From Ophioderma brevispina (Eukaryota; Echinodermata; Ophiuroidea; Amphilepidida; Ophiodermatidae): a stretch of 64,000 nt of DNA. The stretch lies in NCBI GenBank assembly GCA_023653785.1, contig JAMKCH010087972.1, positions 1-64,000 of the forward strand. Reading direction: 5' to 3'. The position numbers were made by a program, and so were the translations under genes. Below are positions 1-12,539 of the stretch, piece after piece (positions within the stretch are counted from its first letter, which is position 1; each line of letters opens with the position of its first letter). The notes under the pieces are model-generated. The model saw nothing but the letters and a program-made list of their open reading frames with translations, did not search any database and was not told the DNA's origin.

Positions 1-3000
1 CATACAGCATTATGCCGCGCATTCCAGAAATGGTGTAGCTGGAAACAGTGCAGCTGACATACAAAACAGCACAAACCTTTTCATGGATTTCCCAGATGGT
101 GTAGCTGGAAACAAGGGCAAGCTGACTAAGCTCCCTTTTTCATCATGGTCTGACCTGGTTTTTTGGTAGCTTGGAGAGAACTGAGTTTGTTTTTTCTTGT
201 CTTTAGAAATCAAACCACGGCTACCAATCTTCGACACAAAATAGATCATATTTATAACCTTTTGGTCAAAGTCCTGAAAACTGAGTATTTGGGAGACCTT
301 GCTGTCATGTCTTTAGTAATATTTGTTTTCAAAAGGACGTAAGCCGCAATGAGTTTGATTGAGGAAACTTCACTACCGACCATATCCGTTTTTAAAATTT
401 GTAATCAGAATATTAGGGGGGATTGTCCCCCCCCCCCTGCAGTGAATAACCAGGGATAATCGGCAAATAAGGAACAAATTGAACTGAATCCTTAAAAAGT
501 TTTGACAAGATTGAGAGGATATTGTTAATGGCCGTCACGTAGACGCCCTTGTTTCAGGTCTCGGTTTGTTGCCACTAATCTAAACAGTTAGACGGTGGTC
601 ATCTTGCCCCAATTGCGAAGAGATTGAGAGTTGGAGAAAATCACTTGAGGCCACGGACAGCAAAACTTAAGACACCTTCAAAACCCTAGGGAGATTAAAA
701 ATAAGCGATCTCCAAGTAAGATCAACAGACTTTGAGTTTAAGATTTTCGAAACTGACCTTGTTGGACAAGGGGCGGATGTAACTTTTGCCAAAATTTCAT
801 AACGATCATGAAAATGGGTATTTTTATTTCCTTCTTATTTCGGGCCACGTATTTTGGTCGACCTTTGCCAATCTTGTCAAGGTTTGCTCCATTGCCTCGA
901 TCCATTTTTTAACCATCTTTTTACCCATTTAATTCACGATCCAATGTACACTTAAGAGCGTGTGTGAACGGGTGGGTCAGCTTTAAACCATGACAGAGCG
1001 CATAGGCCGCAGAGTGAGAGTCGAGATAGATTGTTCAGATAATCGCGGAAGGCTAAATCATCCGGACTGTGATGAAAGCCGGCGGAGCGTCCATTGATGG
1101 CAATTGCGTGTCACCCATCTCGTGAACGGTAAGCAGAACCTCAGTGAAGGGGCAGCATACTGAAAATACGAAGCTTATATTCATTTCTATCACAGATTTA
1201 ATCAATGTTTTGGATCAGGTTACTTAATTTTCCTTAAATTACTTTTGAAAGTTTCTTCTGTTTTCCTTTCCCCCCTGAAAGTGTATTTGTTGTACCTAAA
1301 TGTTTTCCGGTGCTTCTTGCAATGATTTTAGCACAATATCGCCAATCATAAAAGAACAGTTAGCTGGAGTACCGCTGCGAATAGACATGGTTTTACATTT
1401 TACAGGTTAAGGGTAAGACTCACATTGAGCGAGTTATAATCCAGAAGTTCAGACATAAGTTAAAGTTTTTGATGTTTCTTTTTGTCGGTGGTTAACAACA
1501 AAAATCGTCAGCAAAGGGCAAGTTTATATTTCGCCTACCCTCTAAGTTATACCCATGGGTGTTCTCTTTTAATTGAGATGCTGAAATGGGGTCACACGGC
1601 AAGAAAAATTATAGGTGATAAGGGATCACCTTGGAAACCCAACAGCGGCCTAAAAAAATTAAAAAAGGAGCTGAACACCACCCGCGACCTTTCACTTCTC
1701 ACTGGAAGTCTGGAATACAAATTCTGGATATATCTGCACACAGATCGGGAATTTTATTACGTTTTCTGTATGATGAATCATACTAATGTTCAACTGAGCC
1801 AAAGGCACAGCCACATCAAATGTAATGTGCAGAGTTTTCTTTTTAGATTTCATTCAGGGAGAACGTGGGTCCACGGCCATTGCTCCCCTTCAATCAAAAA
1901 TGCCTTTGATTCTGTTTTGAGTTTCTGGGTCCATCAGCCGATTGCGAAGCATGTAATCATCACTCCTCTCCTCTCCGAAAAATTTGTGAAATCTTTTGCC
2001 AACAGACAAGATGTTTAATGATATCATGCGAAAATTTTCGGCTTTATTGGTGTCCCCCAAGATTTGTGAATTAATGTAACACTCACTTTTGACCAACTCA
2101 AATGGAGGTCCAACCTGAATTCAAAAAAAAAAACACAAATTTGGTAAATAAAGTGCGAGAGTGGTGAGTTGTTTGCAAATTCGCTTAGAAGAAAAATTCG
2201 TGCATAATCTCAGTAAACATTTCACCCGCCTCAGCATGGGTGACATTATCAGAGGTCCAATATAATGTAGCGGGCCAACAATGTATTCAACTCAACGATT
2301 GTGTAGTGTCCAGCGTCTTGGGTCAGTGTTGGCAATAAAAGGAGATGATTCCTCGCTTGACCGCATCCCAATTGACCAAGTGTTAATTGAAGGTAATATG
2401 TATGGTCAGGTCCAGTATGGCATTCTGTCGAAGCCATGGTGTAGATCCCCAGTATAAATGGAATGACAACTTGGTGGTGAAAAAAATCCAGATTCCAACG
2501 AAATATGATGTTAAAACCATCCGAAAATGTGAACCAGAAATATCAATACATTAAAAGTCACGAAAGGTTCAACAAAACATTGGATCGGGCTCTCAAGCAA
2601 AATTTGCAGAGAGAAAGAGAAAAACGAGAGCAGCCGGCCAGCAGCTACCCGATCAAAAAAAAAGTCGGAATAACCAGGATTACACGCAAGTCGTCTAAAT
2701 ATTACAGAAAATAAAAAGGGTGAAGCATGTTCATGGTTATGTAAGAATAATTGTGTCCGAGGCAAGTAAAAACATTATAATAATGGACGAGGCGAGCGAG
2801 CGAGGACCCATAGTAAAATGTTGTTTTAACTGACGAGGACACATATTCGACACATAAACATGAACATCGCACCCTTTATTTCTATTTACTTACCGGAAAA
2901 AGAAAGTAAATAAACCAAAAATGGCCATTCTTACTAAACAAGTTCTTCTAAAAAAACTGGCCCGATTGGCTCTAGCGAAAAAGGACCACGTAATGGTAGA

Positions 3001-4718
3001 ATTGATAATATTTTTATTAAAAGTACGAATGGTTTATGGCTTACCTTAATAGACACAGTTGATAAAGAGAAATGAAGTGAAGATATTGTTTTTCTGCCCA
3101 TTTGCATTGAAATATATTTATTGTTTGAGAACTGTCAAAAAATTAGTTTTTATATTATTTTTTTGCATCATGGCATACAACTGAACCGATTGGGGTGTTC
3201 TCACCCACTGCAAACATTTGCATTTTCTGCCGTCTTAAGTTTGTTTTCGTCATATCTGTCATTACACTGTGTTTTCTAATAAACAACGGACAATCGGTAG
3301 CAATTTGTGGACTAGAAACTTTTATTCTGTATTTGAAAAAACTTGGCATTTTAATTTTCACCTTCAACTGAGAATCCATTCTGCAAAACGCCACCATCCA
3401 TTCCGGGGGGGGGGGGGGCACTTGTAGTCAAAGGTGGATATTGGATGCATGAACATGGACTTTTCAAAATGCACCCTAAACACGTATGTTGTCATCGACT
3501 AGAAACAAGCTAAACATACCCTACACAATTATTTTAACTGTTTATGACACCCTCAACAATTACGTCAGTGCATTCCAACGTAATCACCCTTTATTATCTT
3601 TCTTTGCTTTAATTCCACAAGTTCCGATTAGCCAATATTTGGATGATTTTGATCCCGCCTGCTTAATGAGATATGATATGACAGGACATTTCAGGGTTAG
3701 AAAAAAACATAACATACCCTTTTTGTCATATTTTGCTGTTTTTGGACACCCTAAACGATGTTTACTCGCGACATCGCCTGTTGGTCAAAGACACCCATTT
3801 TCACACCCATTTTACGCGTTTTATTGTTCCCGCATCATATCAACCTTTGAAGACAAGTGGCCCCCAGGCATCCTTCAATCTGGTCATTGACGTGTGTGCG
3901 CTATGATACGCGGAGTTCCGGTGCGATCATGCTGACTTGTTGAGTCGTGGCGCCCGTGTAATTCCCGTATCATAGCAACGTTTCGCTGCGTATATCCGCC
4001 TATCTGCACAGTTTGAAGGGGACTAAGCATAAAGGTAAAACACAACCCCACCTAACTTTGAGAAAAAATAATGTAGTTTACATTTTGTAAAATCTCTGAT
4101 TTCCTAAACATCTGTAATAAAGCATAGAAAAACATACTGTAACGAAATTCAATAAAATAAGACTTGAAAAAATAATATTCTATCAGTATTTTATTTCTTC
4201 TAGACTCTAAAGAAGACTTAGTTTTCACGTCGACTCTAATAGTGCAAAAGTACAGTTTGTTACGTAAACAACCAATCAAAGAGCGCGCTTTGAATAATGG
4301 GTCAATAAGGTAAAGAAAGACCTGAACTACTTCCAAGTTATATTATCGTTTTATGTTCGATACGTTATCCAAAACGAAGACGAAAAATAAGGGAGTCTTC
4401 TATTGATATCTTAGGTAATTTTTAACGCATTTTGTGCCATCGTCCCTCGAAGTATTGCTGAGATTGGTTGCACCAAATCAGTGTACGATCGTACTTGCTT
4501 AAACCTGCTTTTACCCAATAATTTTGTGTAATAATATGCCCACGTAGGGTACATTGTGCTTGTTTTGTGCACTTTGTAGAATATAATAGGGAAGTTTGTG
4601 TCTTGTAAGTACTGTTTGTGCGAAACACCCGTGTGCCGAAAGTAACGTGCCCGATACCTTGCGCACATCGCGGTTAATTTTGAATCTAATCCGGGGACCA
4701 TGGATATACGAACACACC
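1..4718. other. Intergenic, no recognised gene
   Basis: I recognise no protein family in any frame here. Visible items are an 18-base direct repeat (atggtgtagctggaaaca at 30-47 and 95-112), an 11-base C run at 427-437 and a 14-base G run at 3405-3418. Around 3480-3780 there is degenerate repetitive AT-rich DNA in which phrases such as 'catacccttttt' and 'gacaccct' recur. The open frames present have no domain or motif and are best taken as chance. Confidence 0.6.
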
Positions 4719-5483
4719 AGGTGTATGGCACGCTCTTCGTATCAAATCATGGCGATTTTCCCGCGCATTTCGAGTTTCACCGCGCTGTTGTAATCGCATT
4801 TTCCTCGCCAGCAATTCGATGTGCAGCGTTATATTTTCGATTTACATCGCTATCTGTCCAGTTTGCCCTCTTATACATCGAGTTATTTTGCTCTCTAATA
4901 AATGGGCGATTTGACATAAATCATGTCCAGTTTACGCTCCACTTATCAAATCATGGCGAGTTTTTCCCGCGCATGTCGATTTTCACTGGCGCTGTTAATC
5001 GAGTTTTTCCCCCTCGCCATATGTCGAGTGTGCAACGTTTATATGTCGAGTTTTACAGCGCTATATGTCAGTTTGCCCTCTATACATCGGCTTTGGCCTC
5101 TATATGTTAAGTTTGACATAAATCATGTCATGTTCAAATCTCCACAGATTTTTTCCTCAACATGAGGAAACTCGACACATGATTTTTTTTGGTGTAATGT
5201 GTTACAAATAAATGTCAGTTTTACACTCATTTTGAGAAAAAATCATGTCGAGTTTGCGCATGTTGAGAAAAAAATCATTTCGATTTTGTACATGTTGAAA
5301 AAAATCATGTCGCGGAGTTTTTTAAAGCTCGGCATGATTTATTCTGGACATGATTTATGAAACTCGGCACATAGCGCTCAAACTGGATAGGCAGCCTGGT
5401 AAACTCGACATATAGCGGGGTAACTCGATAACAGCGCATGAAACTCGCCATGATTTTGATACGTGGAGCGTGGCCATACAGGG
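4719..5483. mobile_element. Foldback-type repeat, copy 1
   Basis: This is an inverted-repeat element. The left end (gtgtatggcacgctc at 4721-4735, then cgtatcaaatcatggcga) matches the reverse complement of the right end (...tcatgattttgatacgtggagcgtggccatacag, ending about 5481). The interior is made of short degenerate units around TATGTCGAGTTT and AAATCATGTC. On the left they mostly read TCGAG; toward the right they read CTCGA/CTCGCC. No coding capacity is evident and no clear target-site duplication is visible. A second copy lies at 10609-11076. It is most simply a non-autonomous foldback or MITE-like DNA element; the class is not determined. Confidence 0.7.
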
Positions 5484-6189
5484 GTAATCAAGGCCCGCGA
5501 CTTATAGTTATTTATTCGATTACCGACCGCGATTATGGCAGAATACGTTTTCATTCATCACGTGCTTTGGGGGTGATATCATTATGTGTACATACATACA
5601 AAAATAAAAAATGACGGGGAAGGAGAAGCTGAAAAATCAGAATGCCTTTGTGAATTTCTTTCCTAGGTTTTTTGTTGTTTGTTTGTTTGTTAGCGTTGGT
5701 TTGGGTTGTTTTGGTTTGATAAGTATTTATGTCCCCTTATTGAGGATGGCCTGATCATTCTAAAAAATAAATAGGTACAGCCCCTCGCCCGGTAAAACCC
5801 GTCGCGTCAAGTTGGAATTCTCCCCCTCCCCCTCATAGGTTGTCAACCACCCTCGAGCTGAAAACAGTAACCCATTTCTACGGAGTATTTGCCGAAATAG
5901 GTACCAACTAGTTCATCTCCACCATGTTACCGTCGACCTATGTGTGTGGACCTTTGACCACAGACTTATTCTGTTCGCCATGTCATCAAATTGACTCTAG
6001 AGACCTTGACTTTTTGGTCACTCTAAAAAAACCTGATACCCCAAAAAAAACAACCGTCACACTCGTCCTCCCGCCCTACCTTCAGGCTACATATTAGACC
6101 CATGTAGCCCCCCCCCCCCCTCCCCCGGACTCCCATCTTGTGAGCGACCGTATGTAAAGGCTGTTAAGAACCCCCTTTTCATCAGATCG

Positions 6190-6420
6190 TTGTCAACCCA
6201 AACACCCCATATTTTTTTCAATTTCCCCAAAGACCCCTATTTTGGGGAAAAAAATCAAATTTTCACACCAAAAGACCTAAAATTTTTTAAAAATCTCACC
6301 CAAAGACCCCATTTTTTGGGAATTTTTGTTCAAATTTGTCATCGGAAAACCCTTATTTTGAGTAATTTGGCTATCCCCCGCACCCAAAGGCCTTATTTTT
6401 TCAGTCCTTATTTGGACTTT
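6190..6420. repeat. Degenerate ~40-bp tandem repeat (CCAAAGACCCC...TTTT)
   Basis: Phrases such as CCCAAAGACCCC(T)ATTTTTTGGG and AAATTTTTC recur about five times at roughly 35-45 bp spacing. The complementary phrase (GGACCTTTTTTT) appears after 6450, so the patch may be weakly mirrored. It has no coding signature; the 78-residue open frame over it is a product of the repeat. Confidence 0.5.
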
Positions 6421-7214
6421 TTGTGACATTTTAAATCACCAAAAGAAAGTGGGACCTTTCTTGTCAAAATATTTCTAAATTTTGGACCTTTTTTTATTGA
6501 AAAATTCCAGCAAAAAAGTGACCTTTTGCCCCTTTTGTGGAATTGGTGGGGGGGGGGAGGGGGCGTACGGGCCTTTGTGAATGCCCCCCCCCCCACCACC
6601 ACCACCACACGGTATCGCCCCTTGTAAAGTATAACGAAATGCATAGTTCCGGACAGACGAACCGATTTGTTTTTATTAAGTATAGAATTATCTGAGGATT
6701 TCGATACGAGCAATGATTAAATTGTCTTCATCAAGCTTCAGTTAAATATGCATGAGGCCGCTGGTTATTGAAATGCGAATAAACTTAGAATGGAGATCTT
6801 TATGCAATAGTGACACCCTACAAAATAAAAATATTTTTACCGTATGGTCATCTGAGCAATAAAGGTAACCGACAAGGGTTTCCGGATATTTATTGATAAT
6901 AAGAATATCCATTATTAACACTACTAGTTACTATATATTTGATTAGAGTGCAATAAAATGCCCCATAATAAGGTCAGATAAATATTAAACTCGAGAATCG
7001 GGACTTGAGAGGCCACCCACCTTCCCTGAGCCCCGGTAGGTGCTGAGCCAAACCCAATGTGGCGGCGTCGACAGGTGGTCGTGCAAACAAGCCGCGTCAC
7101 TCCCAGGGCTCTACTACGGATCCAGGGTCTCTTTTAAAAATCCTGCGCAAAGGTCGCCACTTTATTGATTAGGAGGGCTATTTAAAAAAAAACAAAGGGG
7201 CCGTTTTGCAACAC

Positions 7215-7300
7215 GGGTAAGGTTTAGGGTTGGGTTAATAAGCCCTATAGCCTAGACCTAGGGTTAAGATTAAGGTTAGGAATTAGGTTAGAGTTTGGTT
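7215..7300. repeat. Degenerate telomere-like (TTAGGG-related) patch
   Basis: GGTTTAGGGTTGGGTTAA, then TAGGGTTAAG, AAGGTTAGG and ATTAGGTTAG occur within about 90 bases. These are imperfect matches to the metazoan TTAGGG repeat. It may be an old interstitial telomeric tract or a simple-sequence relic. Confidence 0.45.
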
Positions 7301-7801
7301 ATTAGGTCCGCTGAGGGTACAGAACATTTATAAGACCTATGTGATTTTTCTACTTGACAATAGGGGGTTTATGGGTGCTTTGTAATTTTTTTTTCTGATG
7401 GAGGGGGGTCACATTTAAATTATTAATTCATAAACCAGGCACTATCTTCATATCACTAATCATCCAGTAAATCAATGATGTACCAATTGTTGGTGTGGGA
7501 TGGTGTATGGGTTGTATGCAATAGGGCCTATGTCACTTTACAATTAATGGTGGTTTATGCAATTTTCCAAACACAATTTTCAATTTCTCCCGGCCCCTCC
7601 CTTGTAATAATGACGGGCCCTAAATTATTAGTTTAAAGCTAGTCCTAGCCTGTCGTACGAGCTATGTCCCCCTGAACACCTATTTCGTGTCAATCCCCGT
7701 GTCCGTACAGCCAATTGACCTAAGAACTTATTACATATCCAACACCGCAACACGGTGTATAAGGAATCCCTCTGTGTCCGACCTACTGGGATAACATATG
7801 T

Positions 7802-7990
7802 TTCGGCAATAACCCTGGCCGTTCTTCAGGGTAATGACGTAGCCCCGATTTTCGGCATGATAATTGTACGGCATATACCGCTGCCGAAGGCAAGTTCATC
7901 CTGCCGAAAGACCGTGCTTCGGCATAGCCGGTATTTCTGCCAGCAGTAACTGCAACAGCTGTCTGTCTGCAGTGTGGCACCTCCACACTG
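7802..7990. repeat. Cluster of TTCGGCA/TGCCGAA motifs and a hairpin
   Basis: The 7-mer TTCGGCA occurs at 7802-7808, 7851-7857 and 7918-7924, and its complement TGCCGAA at 7882-7888 and 7902-7908: five sites in 123 bases. A perfect 8-bp-stem hairpin (CAGTGTGG / CCACACTG, loop CACCT) sits at about 7970-7990, right before the terminal repeat of the next element. The function is unknown. It could be a protein-binding cluster or the decayed end of another element. Confidence 0.4.
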
Positions 7991-7992
7991 AT

Positions 7993-10608
7993 CCCGTAAG
8001 GGTCATGGAAAATTATTTTTTTTTACCCTCGTTTGAACGAATACTATCGCTCCTTTGCACGAATTACTATCTCGTTTGTACGAGTTACTAACTAATCTCG
8101 TTTGTACGAACTAACTATCTCGTTGTACGACATACTATCCTCGTTTGAACGAGTTTCTATCTCGTTTGTACGAGTTTTTAACTCGTTTGTACGAGAGACT
8201 ACTCGTTTGAACGAGTTTCTTTCTGTCTCGTTTGTATTAGTTATTAACTCGTTTGTATAAGAATACTATCCTTCTTTTGTACGACATACTATCTCTTTTG
8301 AACGATTTATTATCGCGTTGTGTACAGTTTTATTAAGTCGTTTGTATGAGATAATATCTCGTTAGTACGACATACTATTAGTTTGGACGACATACGATCT
8401 GTTGTACGAGTTTAAACGAGATACTATCTCGTTGGAACGAGATTACTATCTTGTTTGTACGAGTTATTAACTCGTTTGTACGAGATACTATCTCGGTTGA
8501 ACGAGTTCTGTCTCGTTTGTACGAGGTACTATCTCATTTGTACGACATATTAATGTTTGTATCAGTAATATCTTGTTTGTACGAAATACTATCGTTTGCA
8601 AGAGTTACTATCTCGTTTGTACGAATTAAACCGTTTTGTACGAGAAACTATCTCGTTGAACGAGTTTCTTGTCTCGTTTGTAAGGAAGTATTAACTCGTT
8701 TGTATGAGATACTCTCTCGTGTGTAAGACATACTATCTCGTTTGGACAACTTATTAAGGCGTTTGTACGAGTTATTAAGTGTTTGTATGAGATACTATCT
8801 AGTTTGTACGAAATTACTATCAGTTTGTACGACATACTATCTAGTTTCGAGGTATAACCGAGAGACAATCTCGTTTGGACGAGTTACTATCTTGTTTGTA
8901 CGGTTTATTAACTGTTTGGACGAGATACTCTATCTTGTTGTACGAGTTATATTAACTCGTTTGTAGAGATACTATTCGTTTGAACGAGTTTCTGTCTGTT
9001 TGTACGAGTCTATCGTGTGTACGAATTATTAACTCGTTTGATCAGATACTTCTTGTTTGTACGGAGATACTATCTCGTCTGTACGACATACTATCTCGTG
9101 GGACGAGTGATTATCCTTTTTTTTTTCGTTGTACGGAGTTATTAACTAGTTTGTATGAGATTACCTATCTCGTTTGAACGAGTCTGTCTACTTGTTACGA
9201 GTTACTATCTCGTTTGTACGAGTGTATTATTAACTCGTTTGTATGAGATTACTATTCTCGTTTGTATGAATACTATTCTGTTGAACGAAACCATACTATC
9301 TCGTTTGAAAGGTTACGATCTTGTTTTTGTACGAGTTTTTTTAACTCGTTTGAACGACTAGTATCTCGTTTGAACGAGTTACTATATCGTTTGAACGAGT
9401 TATTATCTGTTTGTACGAGTTATTATCCTCCTTTGAAGACATTACTATTTACTATGTCGTACAAAAGAATAGTATGTCGTGCAAACGAGATAGATCTCAT
9501 TCAACGAGATAATATATCTAGTTCAAAAACGAGATTAATTAACTCGTACAAACGAAGATAGGAACCGTGCAAAACGAGATGCATCTCATTCAACGAGATA
9601 ATAACTCGTAAAAACGAGATAAAACTCGTACAAGCGAGTAGTAACTCTTCAAACGAGATATTATCTTCGTACAAACGAGATAATATCTCGTACAAAAGAG
9701 AAAGTAACTCGTTCAAACGAGCTAGTCTGTGGTTCCCAAAGAGATACTGACTCGTACAAACGAGATAGTAACTCGTACAAACGAGATAGATCTCGTTCAA
9801 TACGAGTAGTTATATCGTTCAAACGAAATACTAAATCGTTCAAACGAGTTAGTATCTCGTACAAACGCGATAATAAGACGTCCAAACGAGATAGTATCTC
9901 GTTCATAACTAGTACAAACGAGGATAGCCTCTCATTCAACGAGATAATAACTCGTACAAACGAACCGTAACTCGTTCAAACGAGATAGTATGTTGTGTCA
10001 ACAAAGATACTGACTGTACAAACGAGATAGTATAACTCGTACAAACGATATAGTATCTCGTTCAACGAGATAGTATCTCGTTAAAACGAGATAGTATATC
10101 GTTCAAACGAGATTAGTATTTCGTTCAAACGAGGTAGTAACTCGTTCAAACGGGATAGTATCTCGTTCAAACGAGATAATATTGGTTCATAAACGGAGAT
10201 ATAATAAATCGTACAAAACGAGATAATACTCGTCCAAACGAGTAGTATCCGTTCGACCTCGTACACACGAGGATAGTATGGACAACTAGATAGTAGGTGT
10301 ACAAACGAGATAGTATCTTATACAAACGACTTAATAACTCGTATAAACGCGATAATAAGTCGTCAAAACGAGATAGTATGTCGTACAAACGCGGATGTAT
10401 CTCTACAATACGAGTGAGATAATAACTAGTACAAACGAGACAGAAACGCGTTCAAACGATAGATTGTTATATGTCGTTACAACACGAGATAGTAACTCGT
10501 ACAAACGATATAGTAACTCGTTCAAAAGAGATAGTTAAAACTCGTTCAAATGAGATAGTATCTCTTTCAAACGAGATAAAAAGGATAATTTCCAGTGACC
10601 CTTACGGG
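7993..10608. mobile_element. Large foldback array of ~21-bp hairpin units
   Basis: The element is bounded by inverted termini: cccgtaagggtca at 7993-8005, then tggaaaattat, mirrored by ataatttccagtgacccttacggg ending at 10608. The interior is a degenerate tandem array with a unit of about 21 bp. From about 8030 to 9440 the units read CTCGTTTGTACGAG (or TTTGAACGAG) plus a 7-base spacer such as TTACTAT. From about 9450 to 10580 they read as the reverse complement, CTCGTACAAACGAG plus ATAGTAA. Each unit is a hairpin (CTCGT/ACGAG), and GAGAT-ACT-ATCTC between units can also pair. By length there are roughly 65 units on the left and 55 on the right. It has no protein domain and lies directly beside a foldback copy. 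It is most likely a non-autonomous foldback element or satellite-like expansion. Confidence 0.75.
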
Positions 10609-11076
10609 CTCCGTACCCCGTATCAAATCCATGCGGAGTGTTCCCTCGCATGTCGAGTTTCACCTCGCTGTGTATCGAGTTTTAATCGCCATATGTCGAG
10701 TGCGCACCGTTATATGTCGAGTTTACATCGCTGCCTATCCAGTTTGAAAAAAAAACCCTTTCTATTGGCCCGAGTTCATAAATAATGTCACAGAATGTAA
10801 ATCATGTCCAGAATAATCATGCCGGTCTTAAAAAAAAAATGCGACATGATTTTTTTCAAATGTGCAATGGACATGATTTTTTTTAAACATGAACAAACTC
10901 GGACTGCGATTTTGAAATCGCATGATTTTTTTCTGGACAGGAGAAAACTGGACATGATGTATGCCAAACTCACCATATGGCGGAGGAAAGGAAAAAAACT
11001 CGATACACAGCGCGTGAAACTCGACATGCGAGGGGAAAAATCGCCATGATTGATACGTGGAGCGTGCCTACACGGG
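10609..11076. mobile_element. Foldback-type repeat, copy 2
   Basis: This is the same family as 4719-5483. The left end (ccgtatcaaatccatgcgg) followed by catgtcgagtttcac mirrors the right end (gaaactcgacatgcgag..atcgccatgattgatacgtggagcgtgcctacacggg, ending 11076). The interior has repeated TATGTCGAGT and GACATGATTTTTTT blocks. It is shorter than copy 1 and abuts the terminal repeat of the 21-bp array. No coding capacity is seen. Confidence 0.65.
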
Positions 11077-12539
11077 CCATGTACACACGCTATTATGTGT
11101 GCTTATGGGGTTTAGTTTTCACATTAGGGAATCGTGAGCGATAACGTAATATACGCAAAAAAAGATGGGGCGTAATTTCAAGTTTTAGGGGCCGATCGGT
11201 GTCCGGTTATAAAAATACCATTGTTGCAAAATAATGAGAGTATAATCTGACCAATTGCGCATCATTAAAAATTATATTTAATTCGTAGTTTTTCCAGCGG
11301 TCTCGTAAGAAAAAGAACAGGCACTTCAAATGGAGACTCACCAAAGTTAAACGCGTCCAGACATATTATAAAATAACACCGATGAATTTACCAAAACCTG
11401 AGAACAGAAAGAAGGAAATATGTCTGTGATTCTACAAAGAAGTCCCCAGCCAAGAAAGAAAAGAGAACATGGCAACCGCTGCTCTGTGGGAATAATTGCG
11501 AGTTCAATAAAAATAAGTAATTACAAGTATCACACGGATCGGTATATAGGGCACAATTCGAGACACTAATCAGAATCTACTGCGGAGTGAAAGCACTAGC
11601 TGTGGAAAAGAATTAATTAGGGAGATATACGATTGGGATTTTATAAAAGGACAATGATTCTAATTGCGAAAATTTTGGAAGATACATTTTTGTCATCGTT
11701 TTTGCAAAAAAACACGTTTAAGTATTCACCGCTTAGTTATTTTGGCATGTTGAAAGGCAAAGAAATTTAAGCCATCAGAAAAACAGGTACTATCAGGAAT
11801 GAAAAAAAGGACCTTGTCTTGTTTTGAAATTTTCGTAAGATCGATAAAAACACAAAATAGATTTAAAGGAAGACTGCCGTTAAAGTAACATATTTGTCTA
11901 ATATCACAGCAATTACTTTCGCCAAAAGCTGTCTGATATGTCTCGCACCATTGAGTAAGAATTTCTGTGGATTAAATTTAAGACTCTTTTAAACTCAAAA
12001 TTTATCGCGATGCATATTGGATAACGGTAATATACAGGCCCAAAAAGGGAACAACACAATTTAATTTGGAGGTTCAAATGTTAACAAATAGGAATAGTGG
12101 TGTCATAACTTGTGTGTTCCATTCTGTTTGTATGTTAGTTTAATAAAAAAATGTATGATAAGAATTTTTGTGGAGTCACTTTTGAGAATAGCCCATATTT
12201 GGTTTTGTTTTTTTGGCCATGCTTTCCGTTCTTTCTATGAGAATTCGCCTTCAAACATCGAAAAATCGGAGAAAATGATTCCGAAAACACAACATCGAAA
12301 ATTATAAAATTAAAAAATACTTAGCAGCTGGAAACTCTCCGAATTCATGTTTCTTGTTGACAAACATGTGTAGAAATAGGTAATGAGGTTTTTCCTTGTT
12401 CTCAATTTATTTTTAAATTTGGACATACAAACATAAATGTCGTGAAAACCTTGTTTCTAACGTTACCTTCACAAAGCAGTTGCTACAAGTTGGTATCAAT
12501 AAAACTTATACTACGATATTGATTGTGCATCTTATTTCA
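11077..12539. other. Intergenic, nothing recognised
   Basis: This is AT-rich unique-looking sequence with no recognisable protein family, RNA gene or tandem repeat. Confidence 0.5.

Larger units (their letters stand above)
5484..7801. other. Intergenic with low-complexity repeats
   Basis: No gene is recognised. The stretch holds a degenerate repeat at 6190-6420, C/G runs at 6108-6120, 6548-6557 and 6584-6594, and a TTAGGG-like patch at 7215-7300. A (ccacca)n stretch follows the last C run. Confidence 0.55.

Noticed and set aside
3486..3890. 134-codon open frame
   Set aside because: Lies in degenerate repetitive sequence and has no domain signature.
8451..10388. Many 60-100-codon open frames over the hairpin array
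   Set aside because: They follow from a 21-base unit that is stop-free in most frames; indels break every one and no domain is present.
7993..10608. CRISPR-like repeat array
   Set aside because: Spacers are about 7 bases and repeated, the array inverts in the middle, and the host is eukaryotic.
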